DNA of 64,000 bases from Cercis canadensis (taxonomy: Eukaryota; Streptophyta; Magnoliopsida; Fabales; Fabaceae): the NCBI GenBank assembly GCA_003255065.1, contig QAOA01000967.1, positions 539,114-603,113 of the forward strand, given 5' to 3'. Positions 46,671 through 57,373 of this stretch are shown piece by piece. The first letter of the stretch is position 1. Each line of letters begins with the position of its first letter. Both the position numbers and the translations under genes were made by a program. Below the pieces are notes generated by a model. The model was not told where the DNA came from. It saw only the letters and a program-made list of their open reading frames with translations, and did not search any database.

Positions 46671-47855
46671 GGGCAATTCGGCATACAATATTGCAATAGA
46701 TAGGAATTGGAAACCCTAGCAATTACAGCAGAGACAGGAATAGCAGCTTTGAACTTCAGACATCCAGACGATCCAATTTGGTGCGCTAAGATCCCCAGAT
46801 CTTCACTACCCACGCCAGTATCTGCTGACCTTCAAACAACCCATAATTTTTTTCAGTAATGTTGTTAAAAGTTCTCGCTTTTGTGGTTGTACTCACAGAT
46901 CAAAACGAATTAAGAACAGAAAGAGTGAAATGGGCAAAAAAAAAACCAACCCTTAATTTGTAAGGCACAATTCCGTACAACTGGAGCAGAGCGGTTAGAG
47001 AAGAGCTTGCTTCAGACTATACGAACAAGCAACCCATTACCATTTACCTTGTTCTGGTTGTTACTTCACACTTTAAAAAACACCAATTTAACACACAATG
47101 TTGTACACAGAGAGTGTGTGGCATAAGCAGCAGAAATTTGGGTACCAAGCGTAATGCTACTGACACTGAGGCCAAGAGTGAACGCTTCGTCTCCTTCTCT
47201 GCTTCCAAAAGCACCAAAGCATTTGCCAAAGGATGTGAGAGAGGCCGAATTACAAAGTGGGACAGCAAGCAAGAAAGAGTTGAGAGGCACTTTCACGATC
47301 TGTGTCCCTCAGTAATGATAATGCTTATGTTCAAATTAATCTGAGAGGGGGAAGGCCCAAAATGAAAAATTTAGAAAGACAAGAGGACAATCTCTAAATA
47401 TTTTTTAAGTACCTGTTGAAAGCTACGTGCCACATTTTACCATTCTGGCATCTATTTCCCTCCTCTCCCTCCCTTGGCAAATCAAAATTGAAAAGACCAC
47501 GCAACAGAACTCAAACTCAACTCCTAAGCTTCTAATTGACTCTCTTTACCTTTCTAATCTTATTTAACCTACTATGATCAAAGCATGGTCCACAACCTTT
47601 CTCATAAATGGGAATTTTATTAAACAAAACAAAAACTTGTTATTAAGGGACTTAACTCTTACATGCTCTTAAAAAACCAAACCAAATAAATCAAACAATG
47701 GGAGACAACGACAAAGGTCAGTTTAGGGCCCAATGCCAAACGTAGTTTTGTAGTTGGTTCTTGTACCAACATTGCATATCAAATGTGCGAGAAGAGGGAA
47801 GATAGGAAAAATCTCCTTAAGTTACGAATTGATTATTTTTTAGTGAATTTAAGAA
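46671..47855. other. Katanin 5' UTR/promoter and intergenic DNA
   Basis: The sequence upstream of the katanin ATG (46670) to about 47300 is moderately GC-rich and should contain the leader and promoter. Overlapping ORFs on both strands at 47044-47344 look like chance frames. No other gene is seen before the MITE. Confidence 0.4.
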
Positions 47856-48223
47856 GAGTAAAACCCATTTTTAATCCTTGAAAAATGCAGTTACTGACAA
47901 ATTCGTCCTCCAAAAATTTTCAGTGGCAAATTGGTCCTTAAATTATTATTTTGTCTGACAAATTAGTCCTTTAGTACTTTAATGAGAAAAGTTCTAGACC
48001 CCTGCAGACTCCTTTACTAAAATTCTTTCACTGATCTTGACTAGCTATGTTTAAGCCTTCATTTTCTCATTCAAGTCCTCATTTTCTTTTCACTGATTTT
48101 GCCTATCGGAGGACTAATTTGTCAACGAAATAATAATTCAAGGACCAATTTGTCACCAAAAATTTTTGGAGGACGAATTTGTCAGTGGCTGTATTTTTCA
48201 AGGACTAAAAAAGGATTTTACTC
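47856..48223. mobile_element. 368-bp Mutator-like MITE, copy B
   Basis: Perfect 9-bp target duplication ATTTAAGAA (47847-47855 and 48224-48232). The inverted ends begin GAGTAAAACCC / GAGTAAAATCC and stay similar for about 115 bp, including TGACAAATTCGTCCTCCAAA. It is the same family as 12592-12958 and better preserved. Confidence 0.9.
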
Positions 48224-48719
48224 ATTTAAGAACATGCCTGCACGTATTTTTGTTTATTTGGATTGATTTGGAAAAGAGTTTTATGTTTGATTTAATGCAT
48301 TAAAGATGTTTGTTGAGATTCTTGTGTAATACTGTGTTTGAAATTTACTTCAATTTTAGAGTTATAATGTTTCCTATATGTTTCTTGAAATTATAAAATG
48401 AATTGGGTGCCTTGGATTTGTAATTTAAACATGTATTGCATTGAAATTCAATCACAAATTGTATTATAACACACTTTTAATAAATTCTTCCCAACTTTGA
48501 CTTTGGCATGGTGTTTCATGCACAAATTGAGCTACGCAAATCCTTTTCATGAAATTTAACTTTTGTTAGAAGCCTAAGAGATGTGTCTTTCGGTGCATAA
48601 TTTGTTTTAAGAAGTTTTTCGCCAATTGGGCCTAGAATTTTCGTGAAGATGATTGTTGCAACTTGCATAATCTACATTTTCAGTTTCTTACCTTTGTGTG
48701 TTCTTCGTATCATATANGT

Positions 48720-49346
48720 CTAGAGTTTAAGGTTTAGATTTTAGGGCCTAGGTTTTAGGGATTAAGGTTTTGGGTTGAGACTTTTGGATTTAAGGTTTAC
48801 CGTTTATGATTTAGGGTTTAGGTTTTAGAGTTATGACTCTTAGGTTTAAGGTTTAGGCTTTTGGGATTAAGGTTAAGTACCTACGGTTTAGGTTAAGGTT
48901 TAGCGTTTTAGGTTTAGATTGAGGGTTAAACATCAAGAGTTTAAGGTTTACGATCTAGATTAAGGGCCTAGGATTTAAGGTTTAGTATCGAGGTTTAGGA
49001 ATTAAGGTCTAGGTTTTAGGGTTTAGAGATTATGATTTAGGGTCTAGGGGTTAGGGTTTAAGTTCTATGGTTTACAATTTACATTTTAGTACTTAATGTT
49101 TAAGGTTATGGCTCTAGCGTTTAGGTATTAGAGTTTTAGGATTACGGTTAAGCATCTAGGGTTTTGGTTAGGGGTTTAAAGTTTATGGTTTAGGGATTAG
49201 TGCTAACCATCTTAGGTTTGAGGTTAAGGATCAAGGGTATAGGGCTTATGGTTAAGGGTCTAGGGTTAACCTTTTAAGGTTTAGGGTCTATGGTCTAGGT
49301 TTATAGTCTAAGGTTAGGGATTTAACATTTCAGGTTATGATTTTAG
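48720..49346 (+). repeat. Degenerate telomere-like repeat, block 1
   Basis: Continuous variants of TTTAGGG, such as TTTAGGGTTTAGG, GGTTAAGG and TCTAGGG, fill the block, with the G-rich strand on plus. Perfect heptamers are scattered among one- and two-base variants and irregular spacing. Confidence 0.9.
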
Positions 49347-49351
49347 GTTGT

Positions 49352-50770
49352 TGATGAACACACTTTTTATACAATAGTTATCCCTCATACTTAGTCTTTT
49401 AAACCTCTTTTGGGCTGAATTGCATAGACTTAGACCTCATTTCATGACTTTGGATCCATTTGTGCCTAATTGCAATTTCCAGCAATACTGAGCATTTTAT
49501 GCTGTCTCTGTGTTTCGTGCATATCTTGAGTTCTGGATGTCTAAAAATTCCGAGTCATACCTTGTAGGAAAGCTGAGAGAATTGTCTACAACTTTCTTTC
49601 AGGGCTCCAAAGCCAATTCGGAAGTTCAAAAGGTCATATGCAGCCTGGAACCCAGAGAAGACATGCTGTCGCAGGATCCTGACCTACATGAAGTGTTTGG
49701 GCCATAACTTGAGTTTTGAATGTCATATGGACCTGAAACTGGTACCATTGGAAAGCTGACAGAAAGAGCTTCAATTGATATGAAGACCAGTTCACCATAT
49801 TTTGTATTGAAGATGGTCTTATTTGCAGTGGAAGTTGGCTGATGGTTCCAGACACCTATTGGCACTTAAATGGGCCTAACTTCCTCATGACAAGTCCAAA
49901 TGGGCCCAAACCAAAGCCCAATTAAAGCTAAGGCCCATGGGAACAAGTGTGCCCTAAGGGCAATTTGGGTGTGCATGTAATTTTGGAGGTCTATATCAGC
50001 ACAAAGGGGCAGCCGAAATTCATATCAAGTCATTTAGATATTTTAGACAGCTTTTGAACTTTCCTTAGTCTTTAAGTTTTCTCTTTAGATATTTTGTAAG
50101 AACTTGGCTTCTCTTGTTCATGGAGGGCTAATTCATCAAATCAATCCAGGTTTTGGCTGTTCTGATTATTGGTTTTGAGATTATGTGTTGTTGTTATTCA
50201 TTTAGTTGTTAATCAAGTTCTTCAATCCTCTGAAATATTCTGTTTGAATTGCTTAATTCGAATTTGGATTTTCATATTCTGTTTGCATGTGATACAAGAG
50301 GATTGTATGGTTAATTAATGTTTCTGAGCTTTTGGATGGATTAATTACCTTGGCTGGATCATGGACTTAGGTAAAACTAGACTTGAATGTTTGCTTAATT
50401 CATTTAGTCTTAGTTAATTCCGAATTCTGGTTGCTTAACCAGTGGACATCCATAGAGGACTGAGAGGCTTCTTGATGTTTTCTAAGGCCAAGAACATGGT
50501 TAATAATTGAATGGATCATTGGAAATCAAGGATGGATTAAAATCAGAATCAGTTAAGACTTGGATTGGTTGTTTTCCCTAAAACTTTACCACTTACCATT
50601 AATTTCTGATAATCACATGAACAAACAAAACCCCATGTTGATATGCTTCTTAATATGATTCACTACTCAGAATAATCCTTAGGTTCGACTTAGGGTTGCC
50701 TTATGCTACAAGTAGCTTAGGTAATTGACCTTAAACTTTAATTAATTTGAGGAGCCACGGCAGCTCATCA
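49352..50770. mobile_element. Solo LTR, 1419 bp, inserted in the telomere-like array
   Basis: The segment begins TGATGAACACACTTTTTAT and ends CGGCAGCTCATCA (TG..CA, with TGATGA/TCATCA ends). It is flanked by a perfect 5-bp direct repeat GTTGT (49347-49351 and 50771-50775). No internal retrotransposon sequence is present. Those features indicate a solo LTR left by LTR-LTR recombination. An inverted, internally deleted relative is at 56798-57368, whose matching ends confirm the borders. Confidence 0.85.
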
Positions 50771-50775
50771 GTTGT

Positions 50776-51545
50776 AAGTTTTAAGGTTGGGGGTCAAGAG
50801 TTTAGCAATTAGGATTTTGTGTATAACATTAAGGGTCTAGGGTTTAAGGTTTAGAGTCTATGGTTAAGGGCTTATAGTTTTAGGTTTAATGTTTGGGGTT
50901 TTGGTTTTAGGGCCTAAATTTTTTAGTATAGGGATTAAGGTCTAGGGTTTAAGGTTTTTGATCCTGGGGTTAGGGCTTACAGTCTAATGTTTATAGTTTA
51001 CAATTTAGGTTCTAGCACTACAACTTTAAGGTTCAAGGTTTAGAGTTTTAGGACTAAGGTTAAGCATCTAGAGTTAAGGTTAAGGGTCTAGAGTTTAGGG
51101 TTTAGGGTTAAGGCTATGATTTACAATTTTCCGCTAAGCATATAGGTTTAAGGATAAGGGTTAAGGCTTAAGGGTCTAGGGTTTAGGGATTAGGTACTAT
51201 GATTTATGATTTAGGGTTCATGTTGATTTTAGAATTTATGATTAAGGGTCCTAAGCTTAGGGTGTAGGGTCTAGGGTTTAGAGTTAAGCATCTAAAATTT
51301 AGGTGAAGGTTATAGGGCTTTGGGTTTAGGATGTAGTGTTTAGAATTAAGGGTCAAGGGTTTAAGGATTTAGGCTATAAGATCTAGGATTTATGATTTAG
51401 GGCTTATGTCTAGAAATTAAGGTTTAAGGTTAAGGCTCTATACGGTTAAGGTTAAGGTTTAGTTTAAGGTTTAGTTTAAGGTTAAGGTTATAATTTTAGG
51501 GTTTAAAAATGAAGGTTAAGCATATAGGGTTAAGGTTAAGGTGGT
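50776..51545 (+). repeat. Degenerate telomere-like repeat, block 2
   Basis: The array resumes right after the solo LTR with the same TTTAGGG-derived texture (TTAGGGTTTAGGGTTAAGG near 51095). It ends at GGTTAAGGTGGTAGCTACA, where the RRM relic region begins. Confidence 0.9.
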
Positions 51546-51699
51546 AGCTACAATCACATCATGGAGTTGAAATTGGAAGCACGTGTTTTGAAATACAACT
51601 AGAAAATGCTATTTTTGAAAATTAACTTTGATGTTTGTACAAGAAAATTAGAATCCACAAAAGTTTATTCCATTTTTTGGTGTAGAAAAATACCTTATG

Positions 51700-51820
51700 C
51701 TTGTTTGGCTGAAAGCCCAAACAACATTAGTAATTTGTGTAAGAAGATCATATCCATTCAAGGCTTCTATTGCACTTCGAGAATCATTGAAATTCTTATA
51801 TTCAACCAATGCATAACCTT
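51700..51820 (-). pseudogene. Y14/RBM8A-type RRM exon relic, copy A
   Basis: Minus-strand translation gives GYALVEYKNFNDSRSAIEAL, then NGYDLLTQ and WAFS. This is the RNP-1 strand and second half of an RRM, closest to plant Y14 (RBM8A), an exon-junction-complex protein (GYALIEYE.., NG.ELLTQ, VDWAFS). Only this exon is recognisable; the RRM's first half and the protein's ends are absent. It is embedded between telomere-like blocks. A second copy in the same orientation is at 59320-59475. Confidence 0.75.
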
Positions 51821-51914
51821 AAAATCAATTATTTATAATAATTACTTGAACAACAGTCAAAATAGTTATATTATCACGTTACCAATCAAGATTGCACTAT
51901 GTAAAATTATGATT

Positions 51915-54782
51915 TAAGGATTACTGCTAAGGTTTATAGGTCAAAGGTCTAGGATTTAAGATTAAGGATCTACAATTTAGAGTATATTGTCAATGGTTTA
52001 TTGTTTACGGTTGACATTTTATAATTTAGAGTTAAGGATTATAGCTCTAGGGTTTTGTTTAAGAGTCTAGGGTTTAGGGTTAAGGCTCTAAGGTTTTGAG
52101 TTTAATGATTAGGGTAAAGCATCTAGAATTTAGGTTCAGGTTTTAGGTTTTTGGGTTAAGGCTCTAGGATTTAAGGTTTAGAGTTTAAAGTTTAGGATTT
52201 AGAATTTAGAGTTTAGCAATTAAGGTTAAGCATCTATAGTTGAGGTTAGTGTTTAATCTTTAGGGTTTAGGTTAAGTATCTAAGGTTTAGGTTAAGGGTG
52301 TAAGGCCTAAAGTTTAGGGTTTAGGGTTTACGATCCACAGTTTAGGGTTAAGCCAATAGGGTTTAGGATTAAGGAATCAAATTTTAGGTTAAATGTCTAA
52401 AGTTTAGTATTTAGGGTCTATGGTTATAAGGCTCTAGTGTTTAAGGTTTAGGGATTAGGGTTAAACAACTAAGGCTTAGGATTAGGCTATGAGTATAAGG
52501 TTTAGGGTCCGGGTTAAGGGCGTAGGGCTTAGGTTTAGGATCTACAATTTAAGGTTTAAGTTTTAGGTTTTGATTTTAAGGTCTTGGTTTTAGAGTTAAG
52601 GGTCTATTGTTTGAGGCTTAAGGTTAAGACTTTATGGATTAGGCTTTTGTGTTTAGGGTGTAAGATTTAGGGTTTAAGATTTAAGACTTAGATTTTAGAG
52701 TTTAGGTTCTAAGATTTAAGGTTTAGTATCTTGAGTTTTTTTTAGGGCATACAATTTAAGGTTTACGGATTATAGTTTAAGGTTGGGTTTACAGTTTAGT
52801 TGTTAGGGATAAATGTCTATTGTTGAGCTTAAGGGTCTAGGGTTTATGATTTATGATTTAGGGATTAGGGTTAGGCATTTAGAGTTATTGTTAAAGGTCT
52901 AGTGTTTAGGTTATAAAGTGAAGTCTCTAGATTTAGAGTTGAGGGTTTAAAATTATAGCTTAAAAGCTTAGGATTTAGGGTTAGATATTAAGGTTAAGTA
53001 ATTAGGGTAGAGGTTACAAGTCTAAGATTTAGGGTTTATGATTTAAGGTTAAAGATCTATGAAGGAGTAGAATTAAGCATCTAGAGTTTAGGTTAAAAGT
53101 CTAGGATTTAGGTTTTAGGGTTAAGGCTCTAAATTTAGGGTTTAAGGTTTAAAAGTTAAGGTTAAACAACTAGGGTTAAGGTTAAGGGTAGGGTTTAGAG
53201 ATTAGGTTTAAGTAATTATTGCCATAAAATTAGGTTAAGGGTTTAGGGATTAAGGTCTTGTGTTTAGGATTTAGGACTCCAGGTCTTGAGTTTAAGGAAT
53301 AAGGTCTAGGGTTAAACATAGAAGGTTTAGGTTAAGGGGTTTCAAGTTTCAAGTTTCAAGTTTAAGATCTAGGTTTCAAGGTTGAGAGTCAATGGTGTAA
53401 GATTTAAGGTTGAAGGTTGTGTCTAAGGACTAAGGTTTAAGGTCTAAGTTCTAGAATTTAAGATTTAAGGTCTAGAGTTTAGTATTTAGGGTCTAGAATT
53501 AAGGGTATAATATTAAGAGTTTAAGGTGTAAATTTTAAGGTCTAGGATTCAGGATTTAAATTTAAAATTTAAGGTTACGACTCTAGAGTTTAGGATTTAA
53601 TTATTAGGGTTCAGTATATATGATTGAACTTAAGGGTCTAGGGTTTATAATTTAAGGTCTAAGGTTTAGTGTTAAGACTCTAAAGTTTAGGATTTAAGAA
53701 TTAGGGTTAAGCATTTATAGTTTATGTCTCAAGGGTTTAGGTCTTTAAATTAGGGTTAAGGGTTTAAGGTTTAGGGTTAAGTATGTAGGGTATAGGTTAA
53801 GGATCTAATGTTTAAGATTTAAGGCCTTCAGTTTAAGGTTTAAGGTTAAGGGTTTAGGGCCTAAGACTTAATGTTAAGGGTCAAGGGTGTAGGATTTAGA
53901 GATTAAGGTTAAAAGTTTAGGTTTAGCATTAAGGTTGAGAGTCAAGGGATTATGGCTTCTTGTTTGAGGTTAAGTGTCGAGGGTTTAGGGTTTCATTTTT
54001 AGTGTTAAACATCAAGAGTTTAGGGTTTAGTGTCTAGGTTTAAGGGCTTAAAGCTTTAGGGTTTAACATATAAGGTGTATAGTTTAGGGCCTAGGGTGAA
54101 TGGTCATGGGTTTAGGGTTTATGGTTAAGAGTCTCTAATTTAAGGTTTAATGTCTAAGGTTTAGTTATGGAGGTTAAGGGTTAAGAGTTTAAGTTGGGTT
54201 TAAGTGTTAGGGCTTATGATCTATAGTTTTGGGTTTTGGGTTTATTATCTATGGTTTAGAGTCAAGAAGTTAAGTCATTAAGGTTTAGGGTTTAGGATTT
54301 AGACAATATGGTTAAGTATCTAAGGTTTAGGTTAAGGGTGTAAGGCCTAAAGTTTAGGGTTTAGGGTTTAGGATCCACGGTTTAGGGTTAAGCCAATAGG
54401 GTTTAGGATTAAGGAATCAAATTTTAGGTTAAATGTCTAAAGTTTAGTATTTAGGGTCTATGGTTATAAGGCTCTAGTGTTTAAGGTTTAGGGATTAGGG
54501 TTAAACAACTAAGGCTTAGGATTAGGCTATGAGTATAAGGTTTAGGGTCCGGGTTAAGGGCGTAGGGCTTAGGTTTAGGATCTACAATTTAAGGTTTAAG
54601 TTTTAGGTTTTGATTTTAAGGTCTTGGTTTTAGAGTTAAGGGTCTATTGTTTGAGGCTTAAGGTTAAGACTTTATGGATTAGGCTTTTGTGTTTAGGGTG
54701 TAAGATTTAGGGTTTAAGATTTAAGATTTAGATTTTAGAGTTTAGGGTCTAAGATTTAAGGTTTAGTATCTTGAGTTTTTTT
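51915..54782 (+). repeat. Degenerate telomere-like repeat, block 3 (to the gap)
   Basis: TTTAGGG-derived sequence runs without interruption to the N gap. It contains a 472-bp segment (52271-52742) repeated at 54311-54782 with 4 differences. No ORF of note. Confidence 0.9.
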
Positions 54783-54990
54783 NNNNNNNNNNNNNNNNNN
54801 NNNNNNNNNNNNNNNNNNNNNNNNNNNNNNNNNNNNNNNNNNNNNNNNNNNNNNNNNNNNNNNNNNNNNNNNNNNNNNNNNNNNNNNNNNNNNNNNNNNN
54901 NNNNNNNNNNNNNNNNNNNNNNNNNNNNNNNNNNNNNNNNNNNNNNNNNNNNNNNNNNNNNNNNNNNNNNNNNNNNNNNNNNNNNNNNNN
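54783..54990. other. Assembly gap (208 N)
   Basis: A run of 208 N, placed exactly at the end of a near-identical 472-bp duplication inside the telomere-like array. The true size is unknown. Confidence 0.99.
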
Positions 54991-56792
54991 TAGGGTCTAA
55001 GGTTAAGCATCTAGGATTTAGGTTTAGGGTCTAAGTTTTTGGGTTTAGGATGTTGGTTTTAAGTTTAAAGGTCAAGGGTTTGGAGTTTAAGGATTATTAT
55101 TTAAGGTCTAGTATCTAAGGTTTAAGGCATAAGATTTTGGGTTAAGGTTCTAGAGTTTAGGGTTTATAGTCTAAATTTTAAGATATAGTATTTAGGGTTT
55201 AAGATTTAGTGTTTATAATTTAATGTTTAGGATTACCTATAGGGTTTATGGTTAAGTGTTTAAGGTTAAGCATCTAGGGTTGCGGTTGAGGTTGAGGTTA
55301 AGGTTCTAGGTGGCTTAGGGTTAAGGTCTAAGGTTTTGGGATTAAAGTTAAGCATCTACAGTTTAGGTTAAGGGTCATAGGTGTAAGATTAAAGGTTAAG
55401 GATATAAGGCTTAGGGTTTAGGGTCTAGGGTTAAAGGCTATGGTACATGTTAAGAGTTTAGGATTTAGAGTATAGAGACTATGCTTTAGGGTTTAGGATT
55501 TATGATTAAGGAACATGAGTTTAGGGTATATGGTCAAGGGGTTAAGGTTAAGCATCTAGTGTCTAGGTTAAGGCTAAATGGTTTCTTAGGGTCTAGGGAT
55601 TAAGGTTAAGTGTTTAGAGTTTAGGATCTAAGGTTTATGATTTAGGGTTTAATTTTTAGGGTAATGGTATAGAGTTTACGATGTAGGGTCTATGGTTTAT
55701 GGTTTTGTATTTCGGGTTAGGTGGTTTAAGGTCTACAATTTAGGTTTTAGTATCTATGGTTAAAGGCTTGGGTTTTATGTTAATGGTTTAAGGTTTAAGG
55801 CTTAGGATCTAGCATTTAGTGTGAAGGATGAAGGGTCTAGGAATTAGGGTTAAGAGCCTAGAGTTTAGGTTAAAGGTGTAAGGTTCATGGTTTAGGGTAT
55901 ATGATTTAAGATTTAGAGTTCAAGTTTTAAGGCATAGGGTTTACAGCATGAAGGTTTAGTGACTATAGTTTATAATTTAGAGTTTAGGATTTAGGATTTA
56001 ATTTCTAAGGTTAAGGGTCAAAGATTTAAGGTTAAAAGTCTAAAGTTTAGTGTCTAAGATTTAGGATTTAGAGTTTAAAGGTTAGGATCTAGGGTTTAGG
56101 GTATTTTGTCTAGGGTTTAAAGGCTTGGGGTTTAATTAACAATCTAAGGTTTAAGGTTTAGTGTCTAAGTCCTAGGATTTAAGGTTTAGTGTTTAGAGTT
56201 TAAGATTTAAGGTCTTGGTTTTAGAGTATAGGGTGTAGGATTTAGAGTTTAGAATTTAGTGTCTATGGCTTAGGATTTAGGGTTTCATATTTAGTGCTAA
56301 ACATCAAGAGTTTAGGGTTTAAAGTCTACGATTTGGGATTTCATTTTTGGTGTTCAACATTGAGTTAAGGGTTTAGGGTATAGGTTTAAGGGCTAAGGGG
56401 TTTAGGGTTTAGCATCTAAGGTGTATAGTTTAGGGCCTAAGGTTAGTGGTTATGACTTTAGGGTTTAAGGTCTAGAATTTAAGGTTAATGGTTTACGGTA
56501 AGGGTCTAGGCGTTAGGGCTTATGATCAAAGGTTTAGGGTTAAGGGTCAAGGCTCTGGGTTTAAGATTTAAGATCAATGGTCTTAGGGTTAAGCCACCAA
56601 GGTTTAAGGTTTAGGAATTCAGATTAAACATCTAGGGTTTAGGTTTAGGTTAAAGGGCTAGAGTTTAGGGTCTATGATTTAAGGTTTAAGGTTTATTGGC
56701 TAGGGTTTTAGATTTAGGATTTAAGGTTTAGTATAAAGAATTTATGATTTAAGGTTACGGCTCTTAAGTTTAGGCTATAAGTTTTAGTGTTT
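54991..56792 (+). repeat. Degenerate telomere-like repeat, block 4
   Basis: The texture is the same as the other blocks. Segments align with block 5 at an offset of about 2.55-2.6 kb (for example TAGGGTCTAAGGTTAAGCAT at 54991 and its match near 57604) and with block 3 at about 2.3 kb (around 53983 and 56283). Confidence 0.9.
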
Positions 56793-56797
56793 AGCTT

Positions 56798-57368
56798 TGA
56801 TGAGCTGCCGAGGCTCCTCAAATTAGTTAAAGTTTAAGGTCGAGGCCCATTTAAGTGCCAATAGGTGTCTGGAACTATCAGCCAACTTCGACCGCAAATA
56901 AGACCATCTTCAATATAAAATATGGTGAACCGGTCTCCATAAAACTTTAAGCTCTGTCTGTTAGCTTTCCAATAGTACCCGTTTCTAGTCCATATGACAT
57001 TCACAGCTCAAGTTATGGCCCAAACACTGCATGTAGGTCAGGATCCTACGACAGCATGTCTTCTTTGGCTTCCAGGCTGCATACGACCTTCTGGACTTCC
57101 GAATTGGCTTTGGAGCCCTGAAAGAAAGTTGTAGACAATTCTCTCAGCTTTCCTACAAGGTATGACTAGGAATTTTTAGACATCTAGAACTCAAGATATA
57201 CACGAAACACAGAGACAGCATAAAATGCTCAGTATTGCTGGAAATTGCAATTAGGAACAAATGGATCCAAGGTCATCAAATGAGGTCCAAGTCTACTCAA
57301 TTTAGCCTAAAAGAGGTTTAAAAGACTTAGTATGAGGGATTACTATTGTATAAAAAGTGTGTTCATCA
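56798..57368. mobile_element. Inverted, internally deleted copy of the solo LTR
   Basis: The segment reads TGATGAGCTGCCGAGGCTCC to GTGTGTTCATCA and is the reverse complement of both ends of 49352-50770, lacking about 850 bp of its middle. The flanks AGCTT (56793-56797) and AGGTT (57369-57373) match at 4 of 5 positions, a decayed target duplication, so it is probably an independent insertion. Confidence 0.8.
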
Positions 57369-57373
57369 AGGTT

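Noticed and set aside
47044..47344. Overlapping ORFs of 74-76 codons on both strands upstream of katanin
   Set aside because: No similarity to known proteins; the region is expected to be the katanin leader and promoter.
51606..51917. 103-codon plus-strand ORF next to the RRM relic
   Set aside because: The minus strand of the same interval encodes the Y14-like relic; the plus frame has no similarity.
54756..55034. ORFs crossing the N gap
   Set aside because: Their length comes from untranslated N positions, not sequence.
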